A stretch of 64,000 bases of DNA from Platycarya strobilacea (lineage: Eukaryota; Streptophyta; Magnoliopsida; Fagales; Juglandaceae), in contig CM072557.1 in the NCBI GenBank assembly GCA_036898215.1, forward strand, positions 11,685,501 to 11,749,500, given 5' to 3'. Positions 23,177-34,594 of the stretch are shown in pieces. Position 1 is the first letter of the stretch; every line of letters starts with the position of its first letter. A model generated the notes under the pieces. It was not told where the DNA came from and made no database searches. It saw nothing but the letters and a program-made list of their open reading frames with translations. The position numbers and the translations under genes are program-made.

Positions 23177-26100
23177 TGTGATAATCCGGATTTTTAGACA
23201 TCCGCTTAATTTTCATATGTGGAATGATTATGTCTCTCCAAGACTATTTTTAGGAATTTTGGGATATATGTATAGGATTCTTATATTGAAAGGTTGGGAA
23301 TAAGGTTGGGTATAAATGTGAATTGTTTTAAGGTGAAAAAGTGCCTAGACCCGAGATCTCGCTCAACTCTCGCTTGATGTCTGGCTCGAGCGAAATACAG
23401 GGACAGACAAACATCTTTTAGTATAATGGTCATAACTTGGTCATTTGAGGTCGGATTTGAGTGATTCAAGAGGCTATGGAAAGCTAAGAGGAATATCTAC
23501 AACTTTTATGTTATGAGGTTTAAGAGATACGGACTTAATCAAATAAGAAATAGAGATTGAAGTACCAGGTCTGAATTGGAGATAGATGAGCATTAACTTG
23601 AAATTGACTAAGAACATTGGATAAGATTAGGCCTTTGGATTATTTTCTTAGTTATCCTAAGATCTGGAAAAGTGTGTAGAGATATGGAAAATGAGGAGAT
23701 TTTATTTAGTGAATTTCATGTGAAATAAGATGAATCATCTATCCAACACTTGGTGTACCCGGATTGGTGTTCTCGGGTTTATCTGTCGAGTTTTATTAGA
23801 AAAATAATAACTTGGTCATATGAACTCCAAATGAAGTGATTCTAGTTCCTATAGAACCCTAAGACATATATATATAACTTTTATGACTGAAGGTTTTAGA
23901 GAATCGAAGTGTATCAATGGATTAATTGGGCTGGAATGGGACTGATCTGTTTTAAGTGCAAACTGGAGCTCGAAAATAAATCACTTCACCACCTCACCTT
24001 AGATGTTCGAATTTGATTGGTTCTCCTCATGGTTATCTGATAGATACATGTATGAGAGCATGTGTTAGGTGGAGAAAGAGCTTCTAGAAGAATAATTAGT
24101 TTAAAACCAAACAAGAGTGAAGGACTAATCTGATTAGCCAAAACAGTCAACTATCCCCTTTGTTTCCAACCAATTGGTAACCAAACCTTGGGAATTAGGT
24201 GATGAGATATTTTCCAGCCACTCTAAGGGTACTAAGGAGGTCTGGGACGTGTGGCCAAAGAGGAAGAAAAGGTTCTAGAAGCCTTGAGGATGCAAGGAAG
24301 GCCAATAGCCAGCTAAGCTCATCTTGGACATTTTAGACTTTTTGGAGTTTACTTTTATATCTATATTTGGTACTGATCTAAGATAATTTTAGATGAGGAA
24401 GAAGCTTAGCCATAGGATGAATGTCCTTGGAGATCATGGGAGATATGGATGAGGATTAGACTAACCAAGGTTGGACAACTCACCATACCCCTTGCACGGT
24501 TTGAGATTAACCCATTGCCTTGGTTGTTTTCCTTCTCTTCTTCCCCAAGCCATCTATTCCTCTATATATATAGTCATCTTCAGATCATAGGGGACCTTTT
24601 GGGAGAAGAGACCCACGTTCACTTAGAGAGGAAGCCAAAGAAAAAGCCTCCTTAACCCTTGAACCTCCAAACATCTCCTAAGTGAGCTAAGTGAGTGCTT
24701 TGAGGAGAAATGTTGCAAGGACTAGTTGGATCATTCAACCAAGTTTTGGAGAAACTTGTAAGTATACAATTTAACTTAATCTTAGCATAGAATAGGTAGA
24801 TTATTGATGGAATTAAGTTTGTTGTTGGTTGGAGCTTGAATTAGGCTTATATGATGTGTTTGGAATCTATGGTGTTTTGGATATGATTTGGTGATGGTAA
24901 AGTGTTAGGAAAATTATAAGGACCTAGATTTATGTTTTAATAAGTAAAAATAAGGTTTATGTGAGAAGATTGCTTGGTTTAGGTTGAAAAACCCCATGAG
25001 CCGTGATCTCGCTTGACTGTCGCTTGATACCCCACTCGAGCGAGTTCCAACCCGTGACTTCGCTCGACACTCGCTCGACACCCGCTCGAGCGAGATACCC
25101 TGTTTTGCTTAGATTTAGGGTTTTCTTAGAATAGCAGTGGTGTTTCAAATGGGTAGAGTTATAGGTGAAAATAACTCATATGAATAAGAGAGAAACAAAA
25201 AGAAAGAAAACAATTTATATAATGAATATGTTCCGTGTCATGACGGGGACGGCGATACGTAACGCCCGGATGATTGATGAGTATATGATTAATAAGTAGT
25301 CACGTCATGACGGGGACGGCGATACGTAACGCCTGGATGATTGATGAGTGTATGATTAATAAGTAGTCACGTCATGACGGGGACGGCGATACGTAACGCC
25401 CGTATGACTGACGTGCCGACAGGGACGGCGATACGTAACGCCTGTTGTAAGAATAAGAATTATGTCATGACGGGGACGGTGATACGTAACGCCCGTAGGA
25501 TTGACATGATCAGCGGGGATGGCGAGACGTAACGTCCGCTATGATAAGAATGCTTACGTCATTTCGGGGACGGCGAGACGTAACGCCAGGACGATTGACA
25601 CGAGACTCATCATAACGGGGACGGCGATACGTAACGCCCGGATGATTGATGAGTGTATGTATGATTGATAAGTTAGTCACGTCATGACGGGGACGGCGAT
25701 ACGTAACGCCCGTATGACTGACGTGCCGACAGGGACGGCGAGACGTAACGCCTGTCGAGGTAATGCAATAAGTAAATCCCGATGGGGACGGCGATACGTA
25801 ACGCCCATCGTCGATAAGAAATAAGAGAAACCTATAAGGTTAAGAAGTAAAGTGGAAAGTACAGGTATAAGTATAAGTATAAGTATTAAGTATGTGATGA
25901 TGAATATAGATAAGATCTAAATTTGTATGTGATGATGGGTCTAGCTAGGATCTTAGGTTGTATGTGATGATGGGTCTAGCTAAGATTTAAGTTTGTATGG
26001 TAAGATGGGTATTTGACTTGTGATGTTCCATAAAGTATTCTTATAAGTGATATGTTGATCAGTATGATTATGCATGATGATAGTTGATGTTATCTATGCT

Positions 26101-26651
26101 TTATTTCGTTAACTGTGTACTCACTGAGATTTCTTGTAAATCTCACTCTTTTATGTTTTATCTATTTTATCTATCATTCCTTATGGAATGATAGATGTGG
26201 TTGCAGGGATAGATAAATTGCATTGAGACCCGATCAGCACGGGAGATTCTGAGGTACCCTGAGGGTCCTATGGAATGCTCCTCTCCGGTTGAGATGACCC
26301 CATGTACGTGATCAAGTGAAGAAGTAAGAGTACTGGATGAGGGTAGGATATGAGTTTTGTTTAGAGAAAACTAACTGGGTTATGTAAGAGATAATACAGA
26401 ATATTGTTGTAAATACGATGTTATGAGAAGTGTGATTATAGTATGCCATGTGATCTATTGATACGAGAGTTAGATCTCTTTGCTCATATTGGGAATTTAC
26501 TTCTTCCAGCTGTGTCCAGCATTGCATTTAATTAGTAAGCTTAGATGCATGCATGCTACTTTTTATGTTTACGTAGGATAAGTAGCCTTGTGTTGCTTGT
26601 CCGGATGCGTCGATTTGCATTGTAATCAATGCGAAAAATCGGGGCGTGACA
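23177..26651 (+). mobile_element. Solo LTR, 3.5 kb
   Basis: Starts TGTGATAATCC and ends GGGGCGTGACA, with ATTAA directly on both sides (23172-23176 and 26652-26656), a 5-bp target duplication. No internal region is present, so this is a solo LTR left by LTR-LTR recombination. It contains CGCTCGAGCG-type palindromes (23330-23400, 25000-25100) and the large palindromic array at 25230-25812. No coding frame is supported. Confidence 0.92.
25230..25812. repeat. Array of eleven GGCGATACGTAACGCC palindromes
   Basis: Eleven units of cggggacggcgatacgtaac (a few with gagacgtaac) at irregular 25-75 bp spacing. The core GGCG-A-TACGTA-A-CGCC is a 16-bp near-perfect palindrome, and in many copies flanking gtcatga/tatgac arms extend it to about 38 bp. 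The same unit occurs four times in the 3' LTR at 20700-20905 and once at 16019 in the 5' LTR of the neighbouring element. Confidence 0.95.
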
Positions 26652-26656
26652 ATTAA

Positions 26657-27188
26657 TAATATTTAATAATTATGTTTTTGTTGTATTTTTGTATAAATAA
26701 TATGTTGTACTTATTTGACATATGTTAGCATATATTGCATTGTTTGTTCATCAAAATAAACTTTAGACCCGTTCGAGAGTTATCAATCCTACTGAATACT
26801 TGATTGATAGCTCTTGAATTGTCTAGAGTAGATAGTTTGGGATTGTAAGATCATTCTCGCAAGCTATTGAACTATATCTGTTATCATCCAAATTATAATT
26901 TTGGTAGTTCTTTCTCTTGTTCTCTGGATATGCAGTTTAGGTGATGGTGTAACGATGTGTTAATCGTTAGTACACACAACCAAACGAGCATATTTGAAGA
27001 ACTATGGAGAGATGCTGCCGAATGTTAGACATGATAGATAATAGATCATAGGTTGGCGACTATGATCTTACAATCTCAAACGGGATAGGACCAACTACTC
27101 GGTGAAAGGTGGCATACTCCTTCATTGAAACATGATATATGCTTGTTTGTTGATGCACACGTGACTGTTTGTAATGAAGATAATCGGT
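26657..27188. other. CACTA interior before the transposase
   Basis: No gene is seen. It is AT-rich and probably holds upstream sequence of the transposase gene. Confidence 0.5.
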
Positions 27189-29330
27189 ATGGATAAGAGT
27201 TGGATGCGAGTTAGTGATTGATTGGGTCAGAATTACAATTTATATGCTGAAGATGTTAAGAAATTCTTAGAGCTTGCATTGGGTACATGTGATAGTGATG
27301 GGTGTATTAGATGCCCATGCAGAGAATGTATGAATTTGCGTTCTCATAAGATATACTTGGTGAGAGAGCATGTGTTTATCAAAGGTATTAACAAGGGTTA
27401 TACTGATTGGGTCTTATATAGGGAACCATATCCAACTTCAAACGAGGCTCCACATGAAGAAGAAGAGATCGACGAAAATGTACAAGCAGATGTTGTTGGA
27501 GATGAATACGATGAGGATATAGAGCTAATGTTAGGCGACATCGGTGTAGGAATGTTTATGGATGAAGGTGACATGGACACATCAAGTTCAAATGATGGGG
27601 GCCATAACAATTTTGGATGATTGAGGAATAATTCACAGCGTGAGCTATATCCAGGATGCAGAAAATATAGTAAGTTGTCATTTATTGTAAGACGGCTTCA
27701 CATAAAATCAATATGCCGATTATCTATCAAGGCTGTCGATATGTTACTTGAGCTATTTAAAGACGCATTGTCATCAAACAATACTTTACCTCATAACTTC
27801 TATGAAGCAAAAAAGTTGAAACGAGGATTCGGATTGATTACATTGTAATATATGCATGTAAGAATGACTGAATGTTATTTTGGAGAGACAATGAACAGTT
27901 GAACGAGTGTCCCATATGCCACGAATCAAGATGGATATCGGACAAGCAAAATATGCCTCAAAAAATCATACGTCATTTTCCATTGATACCTAGATTACAA
28001 CGATTGTTTGTGTCACGCGTAACGGCTATAGATATGACATGGCACTCATCAGACAAAGTAAGGAACGATGATATTTTTTCACATCCTGTTGACTACCAGG
28101 TGTGGAAGGAATAATTTGATCGGGAATACCCATGGTTTGCTGAAAAACAGCATAATGTGCGACTTGGGTTGGCGACCAATGGATTTAATCCATTTGGGAA
28201 CATGAGTACTAGTCGTAGTACTTGGCTAGTTGTACTTATGCCATATAATTTACCACCGTGGAAGTGTATGAAAGATCTATATTTCATGATGAGTTTGCTG
28301 ATTCCAGGTTTGAGATCATCAAGAAATGATATAGACATACACTTATAGCCATTGATTGCAAAATTGAAAAGTTTGTGGGAGAATGGGGTTGTCACATTTA
28401 ATTCATCAACATACATGCATACTGTAGTGTTATGGACAATAAATAATTTTCCTGTGTATGGAAACTTATCAGGTTGGAGTACTAAAGGGAAAATGACATG
28501 TCCAACTTGTAACAAACATACCAAATCTGAATGGCTTACTTATGACAGGAAATTATGTTTCATGGATCATCTTTGATTTTTACCTAGTGACCATAAATGG
28601 CATGGAAATTCTAGAATATTTGATAGAACTGTTGAATGAGGCCAACCTCTACCATATTTGTCTGGCGAAGATGTACTTGCACAATTTATAGATGTTGGTT
28701 GTAATGAATTTGGTAAGAAACAACGAAAGAGAAAATGAGCTACGAATGAGTTGAATTGGACAAAGAAGACTTAAAAGTATATTTTTTGAAGTCCCGTACT
28801 AGTCAAAGTTAAAATTGCGATATAATCTTGATGTTGTGCATATTGAAAAAAATATATGCGAATCCGTACTAGGAACATTGATGTCAGTTGAAGGAAAAAT
28901 AAAGAATACATTAAACTCAAGGAAGGATCTGAAGAGATTGGGAATAAGACTGGAAATGCAATTGCAAGAAAATAGTTCGTCTGTCTACGTGCCAATTGGG
29001 TGGTATAAATTGTCAAGGAACAAAAGGGCTACATTTTGTGAGAGGCTAATGAATTAAATTACAAGACGGTTATGCCTCAAATCTAACAAGGCGTGTGAGA
29101 ACAAATGATTGGAAAATAACTGGATTAAAAAATCATGATTGTCATATCTTCTCACAGCGTATCTTGCCTATTAGTATTCGTGGGTACTTGACGAGAGACA
29201 TGCGTGTGGCTTTGCTGAGTTTGGTGCATTTTTTTAAAGACTTATGTGCTAGGACGTAGAACGTAGAAGCTTTGGATCGAATGGAATGAGTCAAACTTTA
29301 TGACATGTTTGATGATCCATCATATGAGGT
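27189..29330 (+). pseudogene. CACTA transposase (TNP2 type), decayed
   Basis: The protein would cut and join the CACTACAACAAA ends. ATG at 27189 begins MDKSWMRVSD, then a TGA, then a Transposase-associated domain with CIRCPCRECMN and a HVFIKGINKGYTDW-like segment (to about 27430). An acidic linker is followed by Transposase_21 segments: RELYPGCRKYSKLSF (27640 on), CPICHESRW (27910), WHSSDKVRNDDIFSHP (28035), RLGLATNGFNPFGNMS (28158), MPYNLPPWKC (28240) and TCPTCNKHTKSEWL (28500). LKLRYNLDVVHIEKNICESV (28808) and GLKNHDCHIFSQRILPISIRG (from 29120) belong to the C-terminal region. At least six stops and several frame changes interrupt it, so no active enzyme is expected. Confidence 0.92.
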
Positions 29331-29568
29331 ATAATTAAATTAATTATTTTACTTGTCCTATTTATCATTTCGCAATTTATTTACAGGAGCGATGTTCTAT
29401 AAATAAAACAAATAGATCAAAATTAAAAATTAATCATCATGCAAGCTCAAGATCTTTCCATTGTCTCTCTAAGAAATTGGTATTGCTATTCTTTTTTATT
29501 GGATATAGTTAATTATTTGGAGGAATCATAATAACTTTATATCTTAACACATATTTATTATAGTAAGA

Positions 29569-30110
29569 TTCATACATCAATTATGATCTGACAAAATTAT
29601 ATGTTGCATTGCGCATTGATTATAATGGAAAGTGGACTCATCCTGATGCACGTGAAAATTATGTAAGTATTATAACCTCTTTTGATTAAATATATTAGAA
29701 TATTTATGAAGATATTAATTATTTATCTTACACATGTATAGGATAAAAGAGTTGTCTTACGTGCTGAATCTGCGTCAGATCAAAATTCTTCAACAAGTGA
29801 TGTTGATATTTTTACACAAATTCTGGGTTAACGTTCAGGATATTTGAGGGGGATGGGTCGCTGTGTAAAGCCTTCTCCCTCTTCTTCTAGGTTTGCCTTT
29901 ACAACCTCTATAACGCTAAAAAACGTGAATTCCAAAATCGAAGAATTGACTGCAAGATAACATAAAGTTAGAGGCACAATTAGCGAAATAAACAAACATG
30001 AAGATGCGCATCAAACAACATGAAAAACAACAAGAAGAGTTCATGAAACAGATGCAACTCCCAATTCAACAACTTATGTAACAGTATAGGCCTCTAAGCA
30101 ACTAATAGTT
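29569..30110 (+). pseudogene. Second CACTA protein (Transposase_24, TNPA-like), C-terminal part
   Basis: Near 29590-29660 a frame reads LTKLYVALRIDYNGKWTHPD. After an intron-like gap ending in AG (about 29741) come LRAESASDQNSS and, at 29820-29860, RSGYLRGMGRCVKPSPSS. This matches the 'GERSGYVRGMG' region of plant Ptta/En/Spm Transposase_24 proteins. A Q/K-rich coiled-coil-like tail follows (30000-30080). Such proteins are thought to bind the sub-terminal repeats. Several stops are present; the N-terminal half was not found. Confidence 0.7.
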
Positions 30111-30295
30111 TTTTACTTATAGATTTTGGAATTAATTATCTACTTATGTATAAACAATGTCAGTCTCACGAATATTTATATAGTTTGCATTCATTATAAA
30201 ACTTTTGTGAGTGTTAAACTGCATGGTAATATATTTTCTCAAATTTTATGAATATCTATTTGATTTTTTATTATTGAATTTAAATAAAATAGTTA

Positions 30296-30798
30296 TCGTT
30301 CGAACGACCACATAACGTTCGAACACCATGTATTAGACCGTTCAAATGACCACATAACATTCGAACGTCATTTATTTTTGTGGCGTTCGAATGTAACTTT
30401 CATCCGTTCGAGCGCTTATACCGTTTGATCAATCCCTTTAACGTTCGAATAGAAAGCTTTATTTATACCATTCGAACGGATATCTATTTTATTTTTATTC
30501 GAACATATTTTGCAACCATTCAAACAAATTAAGACCGTTTGAACAATATTCTGGGACGAATTACAACCATGATAAAAAAAAATTTCTCGTTTGAATGTGT
30601 TCAAACGATTTCCTTCAATTTCGTCCCAAAAGATATATTTTGGGATGAATGGTAATTTTCATCCTCAAATATCTTTTGGGATAGCGATGTTGGGATAACC
30701 CTGAGACAAATTTTTTTCATCCTAAAAAGTATTTTAGGATGAAATTCCTATAATTTGAGACGAATTTTTTTTCCCAAAAGACCTATTTTGTTGTAGTG
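30296..30798. repeat. Right sub-terminal CGTTCGAACG sites and CACTA terminus
   Basis: From 30296 to 30610 there are about ten full or partial CGTTCGAACG palindromes (for example cgttcgaacgaccacataacgttcgaac). 30615-30798 has repeated 'cctaaaa..ttttgggatga' hairpin-like words and ends in TTTTGTTGTAGTG. Confidence 0.85.
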
Positions 30799-32664
30799 AT
30801 AGTACTATAAATTAAATTAATGATTAATATTTACTATAGTATATAGTACTAGTATATATATTAGTAATAACTAATATTAATATAGTACTATATAGTTAAA
30901 TTAACGTATAGGTATTAGGTATATTATATTACTATAGTATTAATTATATTAGTATTTTAACTGTAGTATATATTACTATAGTACTATAATACTAGTATAA
31001 TTAATACTATATAGTAATAGTTAAATTATATTTATAATAATAATATATATACTAGTACTATATACTATAGTTAATAGCTATAAACATAATTGAACTATAA
31101 TAGTATTTTATATTAATGTACTAGTATAATACTATATACTAATATAATTAAATTAACTATTAGAAAGCAGATTTTTTTTTATGCAATTCCAAAGGTAGCC
31201 CAAAATCTTACTAAGCTGACAAAAATGAGCCCAGTCTCAATTAGATTCTACTGTCTGGCCAATCACATATAAATTTGACTTATTAGCAATGATTAGCTAA
31301 TCAACATCATTATGTTTTTGTCTCTAATCTAATATACTTTAACAAGCTTTCAGATTTTATTTCATGTACATGAGATATTTTGTTAAGTAATGCTAGGTAT
31401 AAATTTTAAATATATATTACATGCAGACGTTTTATTAAATTATTTATTTCCCTAAAATAAAATATTTTTTTTAACATTCTTTCATGATGGGTCAATTTTT
31501 TAATAAAATGATTGTGTGGGCTCATATAAATTATTAGCATATTTTATTTTAGTTTTAGCTATTTTTCGTACTGTGTGCAATTAACATTTGCTTTTACCTA
31601 TATTTTCAAGATCAGCCAAATTTTTTTTAAACTTTTTAAACTTTTAACATTGAAAAATGCTAGAATGACACTTCCATTTGATGTCTTTATTTGACACTTC
31701 TTATATTTTATTTTATTTTTTATTTTTTTTATTTCATTTAATGATTAAAAAAGTGATTATTAGTGTATTAATTTTTTTTTAAATATTTTAAAATGATAAA
31801 AAAGTGATGATAAACACAAACCTAAGCTAATTTCAACCACCACCACCAGCTAAAATGGTTTGTTAATGTGGTGCAAATTAATTTATGAAGGATGATCTCA
31901 CACCATACATTTTATCTATTTTTGTTTTATTTAATCTTTTAAAATTAATTGAATTATTCTATTTATTATCTATACACTACATATTTATTATAAGAAAAAT
32001 ATATAAAAATAAAAATAAAAAATAAATATAGTGTATAGCGTGTAAAGTTAATAAGTAAAATTATTCTTAATTTATAATAGAACGAGTGCAAAGCCAATCC
32101 AAATTAATGGTCATTAAAAAATGTGATCTAACAATTGACAAAAACTTGGGAGGATTTGGGTTATGGCAGACCTATATTTGCCATTTTTTTTTAGAAAAAT
32201 ATTTGGGATAAACCACATTCAGTACATTCTATCTCACGTGTTACTGTTCACATGAACAGTAACACGGATAAACCACACTCAACACATTCTATCTCACGTG
32301 TTACTGTTTACATAAACAGTAACACGTGAGATAGAATGTGCTGAGTGTATTTATCCCTAGCATCCCTCTTTTTTTTAACATACCTATATTTGCAAGCCAT
32401 TCGTACAGAAAATTTAATACATATTATATAGCTTACAAACAATCTCCCGTTGTAGTGTACTTTTAGAGTCGGGACGGCCGCTAAGTTTAAAACCCTTTGA
32501 GTCTTAAACAGTAACTGACAAAATATTTAGGTATTTAATAATACTATCTTTGACAGTAATGAAAATGACGAGATCAAATGAGGAAAATGCAGATTGTTTA
32601 ACACGTGTCAACTTATAATTAATGGACTGTTTTTCTAACACACACCAGATCGACCGACCCGCGG
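30799..32664. repeat. Right arm of the large inverted repeat
   Basis: Reverse complement of 8806-10504, reaching from the CACTA right end to about 250 bp beyond the UGT stop codon. It differs from the left arm by a hairpin MITE insertion (about 32203-32366) and by lacking the 131-bp duplication. No gene is recognised in it. Confidence 0.9.
32203..32366. mobile_element. Hairpin MITE in the right arm
   Basis: 32266-32357 is an almost perfect palindrome: ggataaaccacactcaacac ... and its inverse, centred on tgtttacataaaca. A second left half lies just before it at 32210-32265. It is absent from the left arm, so it inserted after the inverted duplication. No duplication of target bases was clearly identified. 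Confidence 0.8.
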
Positions 32665-32917
32665 CAAATCACCCTTCACAAAAACAGATTTAAAAACAAT
32701 TTGAAAACATAGATTAACCTGAATTATGCACCATGAGTTTACAGACACCCATCTCGTCATCCGTACTCAATTCAAATGGACCAACAGTTCCTAGGAACAA
32801 TTCTTTCTTAAAGGGGGAGATAAATGCAATGACTTGAAAGCATAATCGACTAAGATTCTCTACACCTCTGAAAGGCAGATGCAGAATAAGCCCAGCACTT
32901 GCTTGCACTTCAAAAGG

Positions 32918-34333
32918 TTACAGTGAATCAGAAGCTCCATGGCCATGGCCATGGCCCTTCTCCTTGCTCGCCTTCCACTCTTCAATAAGGTGCTTAAATG
33001 TTATTCCAATGCTTCCACCATATTCAAAAGCTTTCCTGGCCTCTTCTCCGATTTGCGCAGCCTGCCCTCTCAACAATTCATTCCCCATCATCTCTCTAAT
33101 TCTCTCTCCAATCTCATCCCCCTTTACCACAACCTCTTCACCCCAATCCCAACTCGTCACCCACATCCCAAGCCCACTCGCCTCCACCACCTCTGCATTA
33201 ATCTTCTGATCCCCACTTTGGGGCCAGGCTAAAATTGGCACACCATGCCAAGCAGCTTCTATCACTGAGTTCCACCCGCAATGGCTCACAAATCCTCCCA
33301 CAGAACTATGACCAAGTATTTGTGGTTGGTCCACCCATTTCTTCACCACCAATCCCTTTGCCTTCATTCTCTCCATTAGCTCCAGCCCCACCACCTCTTC
33401 CAAGCCCTCTTCTTCTTCCTTGTCAACTTTCTTGTCCTTTACCACCCACAAAAACCTACACCCACTTTTAATTAGCCCATCTCCTACCTCTCTTATTTGA
33501 TCCCTGGACGTTGCTGTCCGACTCCCAAAGCTAACATAGACCACCGACCCTGCTGGCTGCTCATCGAGCCACTTCAACTGATCGCCACAATCTCCTCTCT
33601 CAAACTCGCAAGGTGGGAAAGGTCCGACCGGAAATACGGAGGGCAAGCCCTTGAGTACTTTTCCGCCATTAAGGGCCTCTAGTGACTTTGCTTCCAATCT
33701 TTCAAAGGTATTGATCAAAAACCCATTTAATTTACTAACTTCACGACCGTCTTCCTTGAATATTATACCAAAGAGACTGTCTGGGATAAGAAGCGAAGGA
33801 GGGAATGAGGATCTTGGTATTGGCGTAAAACCTGGAATTTTAGCAGGGTCATCACCAGCTTTGGATGCAAAGGTTGGGAAGTAGGAGAAGAAAGCAAACA
33901 TTTTGGCCGATGACGTGAAGAGGAGGTAGTTAGGGAGATGGAGGGTTTCAGTCACCGGAATGACAGAAGAAATCAAACTGACATCAGAGATGAGGGCATG
34001 GAGAGGAGGTGAAAGCGTTGAGAGGAGAGGGGAGAGAAGGTGAGCTGAACGACGTATTGTTTCAAACTGGAGAAAGAAAGGGTCGGTGGAGTTGGCAGTG
34101 GAAGGGTCAATAGGGAGGAGATGGAAAGGCAGTTGAGTGACTTGAGGGAAGGCAGAGAGGAATCGGGAGAGAAGATGAGACTCGGAGAGTGAAACGGTGG
34201 GATGAGTGGTGATGAGGGTGACACGGCAGTGTTGGCGGAGGAGAAGCGTGGCGAGGCGAAGGAAGGGTGTGAGATGGCCCATTCCAGCACTGGGGAGGAG
34301 AGCTATATGAGGTTGATCAGACTGAATCGCCAT
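32918..34333 (-). CDS. UGT708-like: UDP-glycosyltransferase, UGT708 (C-glycosyltransferase) type
   Basis: Transfers a sugar from a UDP-sugar to a small plant metabolite in the cytosol. Members of the UGT708 clade make C-glycosides of 2-hydroxyflavanones or related chalcones and flavonoids. The single 471-residue frame is the normal family length. Near the N-terminus LLPSAGMGHLTPFLRLA holds the catalytic His (residue 20), and its activating Asp is residue 117 in LISDVSLIS. A DPF motif (84-86, STDPFFLQFE) fits the UGT708 group. The 44-residue PSPG donor-binding box spans 333-376, from WVDQPQILGHSSVGGFVSHC to WPQSGDQ; its last residue is Gln, usual for glucose donors. The tail ends in an unusual GHGHGHG repeat. 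The start is the only ATG before the conserved block. The sequence is intact, with no intron. UGT family membership is near certain; the exact acceptor is inference. Confidence 0.93.
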   Translation of the reverse strand: MAIQSDQPHIALLPSAGMGHLTPFLRLATLLLRQHCRVTLITTHPTVSLSESHLLSRFLSAFPQVTQLPFHLLPIDPSTANSTDPFFLQFETIRRSAHLLSPLLSTLSPPLHALISDVSLISSVIPVTETLHLPNYLLFTSSAKMFAFFSYFPTFASKAGDDPAKIPGFTPIPRSSFPPSLLIPDSLFGIIFKEDGREVSKLNGFLINTFERLEAKSLEALNGGKVLKGLPSVFPVGPFPPCEFERGDCGDQLKWLDEQPAGSVVYVSFGSRTATSRDQIREVGDGLIKSGCRFLWVVKDKKVDKEEEEGLEEVVGLELMERMKAKGLVVKKWVDQPQILGHSSVGGFVSHCGWNSVIEAAWHGVPILAWPQSGDQKINAEVVEASGLGMWVTSWDWGEEVVVKGDEIGERIREMMGNELLRGQAAQIGEEARKAFEYGGSIGITFKHLIEEWKASKEKGHGHGHGASDSL

Positions 34334-34373
34334 GGCAACACGAAACCGAGATAGCTTGCTGAATTGCTAATAC

Positions 34374-34380
34374 GGTTGGT
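34374..34380 (-). promoter_or_regulatory. AC-type (ACCAACC) MYB-site-like motif upstream of the UGT gene
   Basis: On the UGT strand, taccaacc lies about 41 bases before the start codon. AC-rich motifs of this form are bound by R2R3-MYB regulators of flavonoid and phenylpropanoid genes. A single short match is weak evidence, and it may lie in the 5' untranslated region. Confidence 0.3.
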
Positions 34381-34594
34381 AAAGCTTCACTCGCATGAAC
34401 TAAATAAACGCGAATCCGCTTGTTACAGTATTTTTGACTAATTTTTTATTTTCTCAATTTTGTCCTTTATTTTAATTGAAAATTTTGATATCTACCTAAC
34501 TCGTAACTCCATCCACCGCCCTTTATTTTAATTGAAAATTGCGAAATCTATCTAACTCCATTCACCGACACCCTTTCAAAAACCAAAAATGATA

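Larger units (their letters stand above)
10505..30798 (+). mobile_element. 20.3-kb CACTA (En/Spm) DNA transposon
   Basis: The left end is CACTACAACAAAACAAG and the right end is the inverse, ...TTTTGTTGTAGTG. Both are directly flanked by ATA (10502-10504 and 30799-30801), the 3-bp target duplication of CACTA elements. Sub-terminal regions at both ends carry many CGTTCGAACG palindromes. Inside are a TNP2-type transposase (27189-29330), a Transposase_24-type second gene (29569-30110), a 'plant transposon protein'-like pseudogene on the minus strand (11439-12470) and two nested LTR insertions. Removing the two insertions leaves about 10 kb, a normal size for an autonomous CACTA. Stops in the transposase suggest it cannot now move by itself. 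Confidence 0.95.

Noticed and set aside
25230..25812. Regularly repeated palindromes suggested a CRISPR-like array
   Set aside because: Spacing is irregular, the spacers are themselves related, there are no cas genes, and the array lies inside a plant LTR.
32939..33884. Plus-strand frames across the UGT gene
   Set aside because: They are antisense shadows of a GC-richer coding region whose minus strand has complete UGT motifs.
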